From positions 1-64,000 of the forward strand of contig JAYSBP010000012.1 of the NCBI GenBank assembly GCA_041915365.1: DNA of 64,000 nt, in the 5' to 3' direction. The notes under the pieces are model-generated. The model was not told the DNA's origin. It searched no databases and was given only the letters and a program-made list of their open reading frames with translations. This DNA comes from UBA6016 sp041915365. GTDB lineage: Bacteria > Campylobacterota > Campylobacteria > Campylobacterales > UBA6016. The number at the start of each line of letters is the position of its first letter. The stretch's first letter is position 1. This document shows, piece after piece, positions 1-8,478 of this stretch. The translations under genes were made by a program, and so were the position numbers.

Positions 1-2
1 TA

Positions 3-128
3 GGCGACAACTCTGATTCTTTGAATAACAACGCAAAAGAGATGAATGAGCTAACGGAAGAGCTTTCACAAGTGGATCAGAAGATGGAAGAGGTCCTTAG
101 GGTTATGAATAGATTGACGAATAGTTAG
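3..128 (+). CDS. C-terminal tail of a probable methyl-accepting chemotaxis protein (partial)
   Basis: Only the last 41 codons lie in the window; the frame ends at a TAG at 126-128. The peptide is polar, lacks proline and shows heptad-like spacing (NAKEMNELTEELSQVDQKM), which is typical of the far end of a chemoreceptor signalling coiled coil or another long coiled-coil protein. It ends 10 bases before fliL. The chemoreceptor assignment is an inference from composition and the motility neighbour; the functional core is outside the window. Confidence 0.45.
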   Translation, partial: GDNSDSLNNNAKEMNELTEELSQVDQKMEEVLRVMNRLTNS

Positions 129-138
129 AGAGGCGAAA

Positions 139-678
139 ATGGCAGAAGAAAAAGAGAAGCCCGAGGGTGGGGAAGAGCCCAAAAAGAGCAAAACGCTTAT
201 TATCATCATAGCCGCTGTATTGGTGCTACTTCTAGCTGTTGGCGGAGCGCTATTTTTTCTCATGAGCCACGGGAGTGATGAGGAAGCCGCAGATGGTCAT
301 GCCGCCGCCGGAGCACATGGAAAAACATCTGAAAAAGACAAGAAAAAGGGTGGAGCTCACGGGGATGACCTCACAATGGGACCTGTGTTTGCAGTTGATG
401 GATTAGTAGTAAATCTAATGAGCGAAGGCGGTTCAAGATATGCCAAGTTTGCCGTAGCACTGGAACTTGATGCACAAGAGCTTGCCCCCGAAATGCTCGC
501 CAAAAAAGCTCTAGTAACAGACATAGTAATTACGGTTGTTTCGTCCAAAACGGCGGAAGAGTTGATGAATATTAAAGGTAAAGAAGCCGTCAAAAACGAA
601 ATAATGGAAAAAGTAAACGAAAAACTAAAAGACGGAAGAGTTAAAAATGTTTATTTTACAAACTTCGTAGTTCAATAA
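139..678 (+). CDS. fliL: Flagellar basal body-associated protein FliL
   Basis: FliL is a single-pass inner-membrane protein that surrounds the flagellar stator and supports motor torque. The 179-residue product has a charged cytoplasmic N-terminus, one membrane helix at about residues 20-42 (TLIIIIAAVLVLLLAVGGAL), a long polar linker rich in Ala, His and Lys (about 45-75), and a periplasmic stomatin-like domain (about 80-179) with the FliL pattern of a VNL strand followed by KFAVALELD. The ATG at 139 follows a purine-rich AGAGAGG. Gene order fliL-acpS is familiar from Campylobacter. The long polar linker is somewhat longer than usual. Confidence 0.9.
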   Translation: MAEEKEKPEGGEEPKKSKTLIIIIAAVLVLLLAVGGALFFLMSHGSDEEAADGHAAAGAHGKTSEKDKKKGGAHGDDLTMGPVFAVDGLVVNLMSEGGSRYAKFAVALELDAQELAPEMLAKKALVTDIVITVVSSKTAEELMNIKGKEAVKNEIMEKVNEKLKDGRVKNVYFTNFVVQ

Positions 679-679
679 T

Positions 680-1039
680 TTGATAGGCGTAGATCTCGTA
701 AAAATAGAACGCATTAAAAAGGCGCTAGAGCGTCACGGCGATGCTTTTGCTAAGCGATTTTTGAACGAAGATGAAATAAAAAACAGCAATCATATATCTT
801 CTATGGCCGCAAAATGGGCGGCAAAAGAGGCCGTATCAAAAGCCCTAGGTTGCGGCATAGGGGCCAAGCTAGGATTTTTGGACATAGAAATACAAAAAGA
901 CAAAAGCGGGGCTCCATATGCAATCTTAAGCGACAAAGCGGAGCAGATTTTTAAAATCAAGAAAATACACATCTCTATTACGCACGACGGCGAATATGCT
1001 GTTGCCGCAGCCTTTATTTACCCACCGCCCACAAACTGA
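680..1039 (+). CDS. acpS: Holo-[acyl-carrier-protein] synthase
   Basis: AcpS transfers the 4'-phosphopantetheine arm of CoA to a serine of apo-ACP, activating the carrier for fatty-acid synthesis. The 119-residue length is normal. Family motifs are present: IGVDLVKIERI at the N-terminus (metal-binding Asp), KRFLNEDEI, and KWAAKEAVSKALG (metal-binding Glu and CoA-binding Lys), then SITHDGEYAVAAA. The start is a TTG one base after the fliL stop, so translation is probably coupled to fliL; no ATG before the conserved GVD is available. The last 22 bases overlap the 3' end of the convergent thiS gene. Confidence 0.95.
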   Translation: MIGVDLVKIERIKKALERHGDAFAKRFLNEDEIKNSNHISSMAAKWAAKEAVSKALGCGIGAKLGFLDIEIQKDKSGAPYAILSDKAEQIFKIKKIHISITHDGEYAVAAAFIYPPPTN

Positions 1040-1218
1040 AGAAGCTCAACTTTATCATTTTCGCAAAGCTCTCTTTTGTTCCACTCATCTTTTTTTACTA
1101 TTTGCATATTAATGGCTGCCGCCATCACCTTATCTTCAATACCCTCTTTGGCTATGAGCTCTTTTAGCGTAATGCCAACATCAAACTCTTTTTGCTCGCC
1201 GTTTAGTATTATTTTCAT
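1018..1218 (-). CDS. thiS: Sulfur carrier protein ThiS
   Basis: ThiS is a ubiquitin-fold protein whose C-terminal glycine is adenylated and thiocarboxylated to donate sulfur to the thiamine thiazole ring. The 66-residue product starts MKIILNGEQKEF and ends FVGGG, the required di-glycine tail. It is the last gene of a minus-strand run with the methyltransferase and argD, overlapping the former by 4 bases (ATGA type). No other thiamine gene lies in the window, so its partners ThiF and ThiG must be elsewhere. A MoaD-like role is less likely given the short length and the VGGG end. Confidence 0.85.
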   Translation of the reverse strand: MKIILNGEQKEFDVGITLKELIAKEGIEDKVMAAAINMQIVKKDEWNKRELCENDKVELLQFVGGG

Positions 1219-2204
1219 GCCATCTCCTTGCCAAAACTAATCATCTTAAACCTCTCTCCAAACCCTTCCGGAGAAATAAGTGCTTTTGCTTTTGCGCTCT
1301 CTTTTAGGTATGCGCTCTCTCCTGCCTTCGCAAGATATACCTCAAGAAGTTCCGATATGCCAAAACCGACAAGTGCGCTTGCTTGGTTTTTGTACTCTAT
1401 CGTCTCAAATCCAGCCTCTTCAAACGCCAAAGCCAAATGTCCAAAATTTACATCATAGGTAATATCGGAAGTCGCAAAATACTCGCTCATATTTTCAAGC
1501 CCAAAAAGCGGCTCACTTTTATGTTCCTTGTATATTCGGATTGAAAAGTCATTTCTTGCATACTCTTGACCATAATCAAACGTTATAAAATAACTTTTTG
1601 CAAATGCGCCATAAAGCTCTTTTGCAAACTCTTCATACCCTGTTGCCAATTCACCTTTTGAAATTTCAAGTTTTTTTGCTTTTTTTAGAAGCAAAGTATC
1701 ATCTATATCAAAGTCGATTTTATGGTTTGCAACACTTGCAAATTTGCCATCGTATAATAGCTCGCAAGAAAAAGCGTCGAATATCTCGTTTGCAAAAACA
1801 AAAGCTGCTCTATCTTCAAACCCATTTAGTGAGCTAACTATCTCAAAATCAACATCACAAAAAAACTCCTGAAGCTCTTTTGCTTGAAACTGAGCCGCCG
1901 CCTCTTGTTTTTCAACTATCACGAATTTGACCGTTTCCAAAAGCTCCGGATATAGTCCAGCCACAAAAGAAGCAAAGTCTTTTAGGGCATAAAGAGAGTT
2001 GGCTCCTATTTCACACACGATAGAATCTTTGGGCAACGCCCCGCTTCGTACCAAAGAGACAAATTTATTTGCTATAGCCCCACCAAAAAACATAGACACA
2101 CTAGGGGAGGTAAGAAAATCTCCCGCCTTGCCGACTTGCCCTATGCCTGAGTAGTAGCCGTCTTTGCCGTATAGCCACTCGCTCATATACTCCGAAAATC
2201 TCAA
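1215..2204 (-). CDS. MidA-family SAM-dependent methyltransferase
   Basis: This 329-residue protein resembles the MidA/NDUFAF7 family (Methyltransf_28), whose mitochondrial member methylates an arginine of a complex I subunit. Visible markers are the N-terminal GDFLTSPSVSMFFG segment, a SAM-binding strand-loop CEIGANSLYALKDF at about residue 65, and NEIFDAF at about 140, which corresponds to the family NE(L/I)xDA motif. The SAM loop is atypical (few glycines). It overlaps argD upstream and thiS downstream by 4 bases each, so the three are probably co-transcribed. The bacterial substrate is unknown; complex I assembly is only an analogy. Confidence 0.7.
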   Translation of the reverse strand: MRFSEYMSEWLYGKDGYYSGIGQVGKAGDFLTSPSVSMFFGGAIANKFVSLVRSGALPKDSIVCEIGANSLYALKDFASFVAGLYPELLETVKFVIVEKQEAAAQFQAKELQEFFCDVDFEIVSSLNGFEDRAAFVFANEIFDAFSCELLYDGKFASVANHKIDFDIDDTLLLKKAKKLEISKGELATGYEEFAKELYGAFAKSYFITFDYGQEYARNDFSIRIYKEHKSEPLFGLENMSEYFATSDITYDVNFGHLALAFEEAGFETIEYKNQASALVGFGISELLEVYLAKAGESAYLKESAKAKALISPEGFGERFKMISFGKEMA

Positions 2205-3388
2205 CCGCTTACCTTATCAAGCGCACGTCTAAGTCTTACAAAACCCTCTTTTATATCCTCTGGCGCAATAATAAGAGCAGGCAAAAATCTAACCGTACTT
2301 TGAGCCGATTTGATGACTAGCACACCCTCTTCCATCCCTTTTGCAATTACCGAGAGCATAATGTCATCGTTTTTGGCTTTTAGTCCACGAAGAAGTCCAA
2401 AACCGCTAGTTTTTTCAAACAAACTAGGATAATCGGCAACAATAGACGAAAGCTCTTTGTCAAAAAGCTCTATGATATGTGCCAGTCTTTTTGACTTATA
2501 CTCCTCCTCCAATGTGTTCAGTACTGCAATAGCCGCCTTGGTTGATAGTGGATTGCCGCCAAATGTAGAACCGTGTTCGCCATAGTTAAATACATCTTTT
2601 ATAGTCGTACATACAGCGCCTATAGGTACGCCGCCAGCGAGCCCTTTGGCAAGGGTAAACACGTCAGGCTCTACGCCATATACAGACGAAGCCAAAAACT
2701 CCCCACTTCTATAAACTCCGCTTTGAATTTCGTCAAACATCAAAAGGATATTGTTTGCCTTTGTAAACTCTCGCAAGTTCACTATATCTTCTTTATCGAA
2801 AGCATATACGCCGCCTTCCGCCTGAATAGGCTCCAACATCACAGCCGCAGTCTCGTCGTCACACATCTCTATAGCCTCTTTTATCGTAGCCGCATAAAAA
2901 AAGCCCTCGGGATATGGGCCAAAAAAGTCGTGGAATCTATCTTGCGCCGTAGCCTTTAGCGTCGTAATAGTTCTGCCGTGAAACGAGTTTTTAATAGTGA
3001 TGATTTTGTATCTTTTTTTCTCAAACCTGCTCTCGCCATATTTTCTAGCGACCTTGATAGCACCCTCGTTCGCCTCTGCGCCGCTATTGGCAAAAAATAC
3101 GGCAACGTCAATTCCACAAAGTTCATTGATTTTTTTTGCCGCCTTGACTTGTGAATCTATATAAAACAAATTTGATATGTGATGCACACCGTCTATCGCT
3201 TCGCTAACGGCTTTTACAAGAGCCGGATGTCTATATCCTAGTGAGCTTACGGCAATACCTGACATAAAATCTACATACTCCTTGCCGTTTTCGTCGAATA
3301 GTCTAGCCCCCTTGCCATCCGTAAAATTCGTATAGTTTCTCTTGTATGTATGAAGTAAATATTTTGATTCTTCCTGTTCATAGCTCAT
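2201..3388 (-). CDS. argD: Acetylornithine aminotransferase
   Basis: ArgD is a PLP-dependent class-III aminotransferase that converts N-acetylglutamate semialdehyde to N-acetylornithine in arginine biosynthesis, and can also act on the succinyl-diaminopimelate precursor in lysine synthesis. The 395-residue length is typical. Visible features are FANSGAEANEGAIKVARK (PLP phosphate contacts), SFHGRT, LMFDEIQSGVYRSG (Asp that pairs with the pyridine nitrogen) and TLAKGLAGGVPIGA with the Schiff-base lysine. It is the first gene of a minus-strand unit and is divergent from the signalling gene at 3470, with about 80 bases between them. Confidence 0.92.
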   Translation of the reverse strand: MSYEQEESKYLLHTYKRNYTNFTDGKGARLFDENGKEYVDFMSGIAVSSLGYRHPALVKAVSEAIDGVHHISNLFYIDSQVKAAKKINELCGIDVAVFFANSGAEANEGAIKVARKYGESRFEKKRYKIITIKNSFHGRTITTLKATAQDRFHDFFGPYPEGFFYAATIKEAIEMCDDETAAVMLEPIQAEGGVYAFDKEDIVNLREFTKANNILLMFDEIQSGVYRSGEFLASSVYGVEPDVFTLAKGLAGGVPIGAVCTTIKDVFNYGEHGSTFGGNPLSTKAAIAVLNTLEEEYKSKRLAHIIELFDKELSSIVADYPSLFEKTSGFGLLRGLKAKNDDIMLSVIAKGMEEGVLVIKSAQSTVRFLPALIIAPEDIKEGFVRLRRALDKVSG

Positions 3389-3469
3389 TTGCGACCGCCT
3401 TTTTATTGTTTATCAGTTATTTTATGAAAAAATTGTATCAAAAGCTTGATAACAGAAATAAGGTTTCAA

Positions 3470-5488
3470 ATGCAACCCACAGATGTAACGACCGTAGATA
3501 AAATACTAATAGTCGACGATACAAGAACTATCGTGCAGCTGCTTAGTATGATACTCAAAAAAGAGGGGTTTGAGGTCTTCACGGCGTCAAGCGGCGAAGA
3601 GGCGCTAGAACTACTCCAAAATATCTCCGTCGATACGATACTTCTTGACATACAAATGGGTAAGGGTATCGACGGTTTTGAGACTTGCAGGCTTATCAAG
3701 CTAAACGAACACATACAAGATATTCCGGTCATATTTCTGACGGCTTTTGACGACTTGGATATGAAGCTAAGGGGCTTTGAGGTCGGCGGTGTGGATTTTG
3801 TCGCAAAATCATTCGATAAAACAGAGATTCTGACAAGAGTTAAAAATCAGGTAAAACTATACAAGCTACAAATGGGTCTCAAAAGAGGTCTCGCCTACAT
3901 TAGGGCAATTTTGGATGCGCAAAAGCACTTGATAGCTATTTTTGACTCGCAGCTAAACCTCGAAAACTACAACCGCTCTTTTGAAGAGGCGTTCAAACCA
4001 AAAAGTGACTTCTCGGTCATAGGAAAGCTGACCCCTTATGATGGATATTTGATACCAGCAGAGGATAGTTTGTTTTTTGCGATACTCTCAAAAAACGAAG
4101 AGTTTAAGGCTGAAATAAAAGGCGTGGATGGTATTTTTTCGTTTGAGCTTAGCGAGGCGAAAGTTCTAAATGAGACAAAAATAATTCTAACCGTTAGCGA
4201 CATTACCTTGCACGAAAAAGCGAAAAGACAAGAGCTTGAGCTTTTGAAGTATAAAGAGAGATACCACGATGCCCAACAGCACGATGCGTTCAAAAAACAA
4301 AAAAAGATAATCAAAGACGACGTATCGCATCTTCTGAGGGGCGAGTGGTCTTTTGACTCCTATTACAAACCGCTAGACATTCTAAGTGGGGATACGCTCG
4401 GGGCGATAAAAATAAGTGAGGAGAGATATTTGTTTTATATAGTTGATGCAATGGGCAAGGGGCTTAGCGCATCTGTGACGAGCATACAATCCACGTCTTT
4501 TATAAATAATAGTATCGAGAGAGCCAATGAGCATAGCGACTTTGGTCTCGAAAAAATAGTAAATTCATTTTGTAGCTTCATAAGAAAACAGCTTCTTGAC
4601 GACGAGCTACTTTGCATTATTTTCTTGGATTTTGACATCGCCGCAAACACTATCAAGATAGCCAACTACGGTATGCCGCCGCTTCTTATCGAACAAAACG
4701 GTCAGATACAGCCGATAAAACCGAAAAATCCGCCTATTATGCCGTTTTTAGGTACTGAAAATATAGACACGATACCGCTTGACGGAATAACCAAAATAGC
4801 GCTTTATTCGGATGGACTAAACGAAAGTGAAACATCGGACGGGAGACCGTATTCAAAATACATAGAAGATGATTTCAAAGATTCAATCTTGATGAGGCAG
4901 CTGCTTAGAAAATTTGAATCAAAAGTAAGCTCTCTGGACGACGATATGACCCTTATTTTTATATCCAAGACGTCGACAGAAAAAAGCGTATTTGATAAAA
5001 AAATAGAGATACACTCAAAACTAACGGAAGTGATAGAGCTAAATAAAGATATAGAAAACATATTGCTTCATGCCGGAATAAATCAAAGGGACGTGTTTGA
5101 GGCTCAGCTTGTATTCAGCGAACTACTAATGAATGCTTTTGAGCACGGGGCTTTGTGTTTAACCCCAGATGAAAAACAAAGACTAATTTCAGAAGATGCC
5201 TATGATGAGTTTTTGGAGAGTTTTGAAAATGCACATACGGCCAAAAAAATCTGCGTAGATATATCTGTTTTTGAAATCAACAACGGGCAAAAAATACTCC
5301 AAATCGGGATTGAAGACCCCGGTAAAGGCTTTAAATTTTCAGAGGCGCTTAAAACAATTTACGTGGAAAATAATGACAGGTTTTCAGGACGTGGAATGTG
5401 GATGGCAAACGACATCACGGATGGGGTGTTTTTCAGCGAAACAGGCAATAAAACTACTTTTTTTAAGACGGTACAGCAAACAAGCTAA
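3470..5488 (+). CDS. Response regulator fused to PP2C (SpoIIE) phosphatase and anti-sigma-type kinase domain
   Basis: The 672-residue protein has three signalling modules. Residues 8-125 form a receiver domain (acidic DD at 16-17, phospho-acceptor Asp60 in ILLDIQMG; the usual KP is KS in VAKSFDK). About 140-260 looks PAS-like and leads into a short coiled coil. About 285-500 is a SpoIIE/PP2C serine phosphatase (SGDTLGAIKI, VDAMGKGLSAS, YSDGLNE, DDDMTLI). About 520-672 is a GHKL ATPase of the RsbW type (ELLMNAFEHG N-box, EDPGKGFKF). I chose ATG 3470 because AAGG lies 7 bases upstream; an in-frame TTG at 3446 lacks a ribosome site. With the STAS gene 68 bases downstream it resembles the HsbR/HsbA partner-switch of Pseudomonas. 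Confidence 0.85.
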   Translation: MQPTDVTTVDKILIVDDTRTIVQLLSMILKKEGFEVFTASSGEEALELLQNISVDTILLDIQMGKGIDGFETCRLIKLNEHIQDIPVIFLTAFDDLDMKLRGFEVGGVDFVAKSFDKTEILTRVKNQVKLYKLQMGLKRGLAYIRAILDAQKHLIAIFDSQLNLENYNRSFEEAFKPKSDFSVIGKLTPYDGYLIPAEDSLFFAILSKNEEFKAEIKGVDGIFSFELSEAKVLNETKIILTVSDITLHEKAKRQELELLKYKERYHDAQQHDAFKKQKKIIKDDVSHLLRGEWSFDSYYKPLDILSGDTLGAIKISEERYLFYIVDAMGKGLSASVTSIQSTSFINNSIERANEHSDFGLEKIVNSFCSFIRKQLLDDELLCIIFLDFDIAANTIKIANYGMPPLLIEQNGQIQPIKPKNPPIMPFLGTENIDTIPLDGITKIALYSDGLNESETSDGRPYSKYIEDDFKDSILMRQLLRKFESKVSSLDDDMTLIFISKTSTEKSVFDKKIEIHSKLTEVIELNKDIENILLHAGINQRDVFEAQLVFSELLMNAFEHGALCLTPDEKQRLISEDAYDEFLESFENAHTAKKICVDISVFEINNGQKILQIGIEDPGKGFKFSEALKTIYVENNDRFSGRGMWMANDITDGVFFSETGNKTTFFKTVQQTS

Positions 5489-5556
5489 TTTATCGTCGGC
5501 TAAGAGTTTTTGTCTTAAAATCGAAAACAGTAAAAACAAGAGTAAAAGGGAACTGC

Positions 5557-5865
5557 GTGCAACTAGAAAGCTCACAAACGGCAAACGGATACAAAGTAGT
5601 AATAAAAGACATAATAAAAACGATAGAAGATAGCACGATATTCAAAAAAGGGATATCCGATATTCTACTCAAAGATCCGGCGGCAAAAGTAGACATTCAC
5701 GTCATAGACTCCTACATAATAACCTCTTCTATTATAGGCACCCTGCTTAAAATGGTTCAAAAAGATAATGCTAAAATCTCAGTCTATGTTTATAGCGCAG
5801 ATCTTTACGAACTACTAGACAAGCTAAATCTAATCGTATTACTGAACGTCAAAAAAGAGTTTTAA
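5557..5865 (+). CDS. STAS-domain anti-sigma-factor antagonist-like protein
   Basis: The 102-residue product has the length and pattern of a single STAS domain: alternating strands, then IHVIDSYIITSSIIGTLL, where the conserved Ser region at the start of helix 2 would be the phospho-site. The start is a GTG with AAAGGG 6 bases upstream; there is no in-frame ATG nearby. It follows the phosphatase/kinase fusion and precedes pstC on the same strand. Inference: the upstream protein phosphorylates and dephosphorylates this serine, switching its binding to a third partner that is not encoded here. The target (sigma factor, FlgM or a cyclase) cannot be told from the sequence. Confidence 0.75.
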   Translation: MQLESSQTANGYKVVIKDIIKTIEDSTIFKKGISDILLKDPAAKVDIHVIDSYIITSSIIGTLLKMVQKDNAKISVYVYSADLYELLDKLNLIVLLNVKKEF

Positions 5866-5873
5866 GACAAAAA

Positions 5874-5905
5874 GTAACTATTTCGTAACCGACAGAATAT
5901 ACAAT
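5874..5905 (+). promoter_or_regulatory. Pho-box-like direct repeat with -10 element upstream of pstC
   Basis: GTAAC occurs at 5874-5878 and again at 5885-5889, an 11-bp period with an AT-rich spacer. This is the geometry of a PhoB Pho box, in which 7-bp repeats sit 11 bp apart. TACAAT at 5900-5905 could be the -10 box, about 10 bp downstream, where PhoB would replace the -35 contact. The half-site sequence differs from the E. coli consensus. Role inferred from geometry and the pst neighbours. Confidence 0.5.
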
Positions 5906-5955
5906 TAAAACACACAAAACACTTCAAAGATAGTGGTTTATTAGGGTACTCCAAT

Positions 5956-6816
5956 ATGAAAAATATCAATTTAGGGGACTTCGTTTTCGAGAGTCTCTCA
6001 AGGTTTATGGCACTCTCGGTATTCGTGGTGCTAGTAGCAATTTTTGTCATTTTGTACATAGATGCAAAACCGGCGATAGACTCTTTTGGCGTAGGATTTT
6101 TGACCGGCGAAATTTGGGCGCCTAATATGGAAACCTTTGGTGCACTGCCTTCGATATACGGAACAATTATATCAACGATTATCGCTATGGCTGTTGCCAC
6201 ACCGATAGCTATCGGTATCGCTATATTTCTTAGTGAAATAGCGCATGCAAAAATAAAAGGGATAGCCGGAACGCTAATAGAGCTTTTGGCGGCTATTCCA
6301 TCCGTTATTTACGGTATGTGGGGGCTGTTTTACTTCGTTCCTATCGTTAGAGACGTGACACACGGCTCTGGGATGGGTCTACTTACCGGCGGTCTGATAC
6401 TTGCCATTATGATTGTCCCTTTTACGGCTTCAATCACTAGAGACTCTATGAACACGACTCCTGACATACTAAAAGAGTCCGCATACGCACTTGGTGCAAC
6501 AAAATGGGATGTTATCAAGGACGTTGTTCTCCCATATGCAAAAATAGGCGTCATAGGCTCTATCATACTATCTCTAGGCCGTGCGCTTGGCGAGACTATG
6601 GCAGTCACATTCGTAATGGGTAATGCGCAAAGAATTCCTGAGAGCATACTGGAGCCTGCTACAAGCATTCCGGTCACGCTTGCCAATGAGTTTACGGAAG
6701 CAGATAGCGATATATACTACTCAAGCCTTTATTTACTAGCGCTACTGCTATTTGTCGTAAGCTTTGCAATTATTGCAACCGCTAAATTCCTTTTCCTAAA
6801 GAAAGAGAGAAGCTAA
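5956..6816 (+). CDS. pstC: Phosphate ABC transporter permease PstC
   Basis: PstC is one of two inner-membrane permeases of the high-affinity phosphate importer. The 286-residue protein has about six membrane helices; the first spans roughly residues 17-36. The permease signature facing the ATPase is seen in ESAYALGATKWDVIKDVVLP and GRALGETMAVTFVMGN near residues 174-222. It is followed 1 base later by pstA and then pstB, a tight operon. The periplasmic phosphate-binding protein PstS and the regulator PhoU, usually neighbours, are absent from the window. Length is slightly below that of E. coli PstC (319). Confidence 0.93.
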   Translation: MKNINLGDFVFESLSRFMALSVFVVLVAIFVILYIDAKPAIDSFGVGFLTGEIWAPNMETFGALPSIYGTIISTIIAMAVATPIAIGIAIFLSEIAHAKIKGIAGTLIELLAAIPSVIYGMWGLFYFVPIVRDVTHGSGMGLLTGGLILAIMIVPFTASITRDSMNTTPDILKESAYALGATKWDVIKDVVLPYAKIGVIGSIILSLGRALGETMAVTFVMGNAQRIPESILEPATSIPVTLANEFTEADSDIYYSSLYLLALLLFVVSFAIIATAKFLFLKKERS

Positions 6817-6817
6817 G

Positions 6818-7663
6818 ATGTTGCACAAAAATAAAAGAAAAATACTTAATACTATAGTTTTGGCGTTATCAACAGGGGCGGCTCTTCTTGGCATTGCAAT
6901 ACTATTTTGGATTATAGGGATACTCCTTTTCAAAGGGCTATCTGTAATATCTCTTAATACGTTTATTCAAGACGGCACACCTCCTGGAATGGAAGGTGGT
7001 GGCTTAAGGCAAGCACTAATAGGACACCTAATACTAACAAGCGTAGCGATGGGTATAGGCATACCAGTAGGTATGCTTGCCGGTACATATCTTAGCGAGT
7101 ACGGCGCAGGCTCTAGGGTCGCAAACTTCATCAGGGACTTATCGGACATTATGATGTCGGCTCCTTCTATCGTCGTAGGCGTATTCGTATATGGCATTAT
7201 GGTGGCCCCCGTTCACCACTTCTCTGGCTGGGCAGGCAGCGTGGCACTTGCTATACTGGCCGTTCCCGTTATTATCAGAACGACGGACGACATGCTCCGC
7301 CTTGTTCCGCAGACACTTAGAGAGGCGGCATATGCGCTTGGCGCACCAAAATGGAAAGTGATATTTCAAGTGGTTTACAAAGGTGCGGCGGTCGGCCTAA
7401 TGACGGGCATACTTCTTGGTGTTGCAAGGGTTGCTGGGGAGACGGCTCCGCTACTATTCACATCGTTTAACAACAACTTCTTTAGTCTAAATATGAACGA
7501 CTCCATGGCTTCGCTTACGGTCACGATGTTTGGCTATGCGTCAAGCCCATACGAGGATTGGCAACAACTAGGCTGGGCTGCGGCGGCGATACTTACTTTT
7601 GCAGTCTTGTTTGTGAACATACTAAGTAGAGTTATTATGAATATCAAAAAAGGTAAAAGGTAA
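6818..7663 (+). CDS. pstA: Phosphate ABC transporter permease PstA
   Basis: The 281-residue partner permease of PstC, with about six membrane helices. Family markers include DGTPPGMEGGGLRQALIGHL after the first helix, AGTYLSEYG, SAPSIVVGVFVYG, and the coupling segment REAAYALGAPKWKVIFQVV near residue 168, followed by GVARVAGETAPLLFT. It starts 1 base after the pstC stop and is followed by pstB 3 bases on. It acts in the inner membrane as a PstCA heterodimer that passes phosphate from the binding protein to the cytoplasm. Confidence 0.94.
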   Translation: MLHKNKRKILNTIVLALSTGAALLGIAILFWIIGILLFKGLSVISLNTFIQDGTPPGMEGGGLRQALIGHLILTSVAMGIGIPVGMLAGTYLSEYGAGSRVANFIRDLSDIMMSAPSIVVGVFVYGIMVAPVHHFSGWAGSVALAILAVPVIIRTTDDMLRLVPQTLREAAYALGAPKWKVIFQVVYKGAAVGLMTGILLGVARVAGETAPLLFTSFNNNFFSLNMNDSMASLTVTMFGYASSPYEDWQQLGWAAAAILTFAVLFVNILSRVIMNIKKGKR

Positions 7664-7666
7664 AAA

Positions 7667-8458
7667 ATGTCAACTATAGCTAACGTAAAAGAGGCTCTTG
7701 AGCTAGAGGTAAAAAACTTCAATTTTTACTACAAAGGGACTACTAGCCCAAGCCTAAAAAACATCAATATGCCAATAGCAAAAAACCGCATCACGGCACT
7801 TATCGGACCGTCAGGCTGTGGTAAAACTACGCTTTTGCGCTCTTTTAATAGAATTCACGACCTTTACCCTGGAAACAAATACGAGGGTGAGATACTTTTT
7901 GAAGATAGCAAAAAAAATATTCTCGATAAAGACGTAGACCTTATCGACCTTAGACTAAAAATAGGTATGATTTTTCAAAAACCGACTCCATTTCCAATGA
8001 GTATTTTTGACAACGTAGCTTACGGCCTTAGACTACAGGGAGTCAAAAGCAAATCAGAGCTTGAGGGCAGAGTAGAAGCGGCGCTAAAAGGTGCGGCGCT
8101 ATGGGAAGAGGTATCAAACAGGCTAAATGCCGATGGCAACTCGCTCTCAGGCGGACAGCAACAAAGACTTTGTATCGCAAGAGCGGTAGCGGTAGAGCCT
8201 GAAGTATTGCTATTTGACGAGCCAACGTCTGCGCTTGACCCTATATCTACGCTAGCGGTTGAAAAGCTTATTATTGAGCTAAAAGAGAAGTTAACGGTAA
8301 TCATCGTAACACACAATATGCAACAAGCGGCAAGGGTGTCGGATTATACGGCGTTTATGTATCTTGGCGACCTAGTTGAGCTTGGACACACCGAAGAGCT
8401 ATTTATCAACCCTGTAGAAAAACTAACAGAAGAGTATATTACAGGAAAATTCGGTTGA
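7667..8458 (+). CDS. pstB: Phosphate ABC transporter ATP-binding protein PstB
   Basis: PstB hydrolyses ATP to drive phosphate import through PstCA. The 263-residue protein shows Walker A (GPSGCGKTT at about residue 47), the Q-loop MIFQKPTPFPMSIFDN that is characteristic of PstB, the signature LSGGQQQRLCIARA, Walker B LLFDEPTSALDP and the switch His in VTHNMQQA. It is the last gene of the operon, and its 3' end faces the convergent minus-strand gene at 8471 with a hairpin between them. The start is an ATG three bases after the pstA stop. Confidence 0.96.
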   Translation: MSTIANVKEALELEVKNFNFYYKGTTSPSLKNINMPIAKNRITALIGPSGCGKTTLLRSFNRIHDLYPGNKYEGEILFEDSKKNILDKDVDLIDLRLKIGMIFQKPTPFPMSIFDNVAYGLRLQGVKSKSELEGRVEAALKGAALWEEVSNRLNADGNSLSGGQQQRLCIARAVAVEPEVLLFDEPTSALDPISTLAVEKLIIELKEKLTVIIVTHNMQQAARVSDYTAFMYLGDLVELGHTEELFINPVEKLTEEYITGKFG

Positions 8459-8463
8459 GAAAA

Positions 8464-8478
8464 AGAGGTTTTACCTCT
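8464..8478 (-). terminator. Hairpin terminator between convergent genes
   Basis: AGAGGT (8464-8469) pairs with ACCTCT (8473-8478) around a TTT loop. Read on the minus strand, the stem is followed at once by TTTTCTC, so it best serves as the terminator of the 8471-8776 gene, whose stop codon lies in the loop and stem. A short stem, so moderate confidence. Confidence 0.45.

Noticed and set aside
5271..5633. Open frame of 120 codons on the plus strand
   Set aside because: It lies inside the phosphatase/kinase gene and runs into the STAS gene in another frame; composition is Lys/Asn-rich with no domain. The STAS frame has the better start and family pattern.
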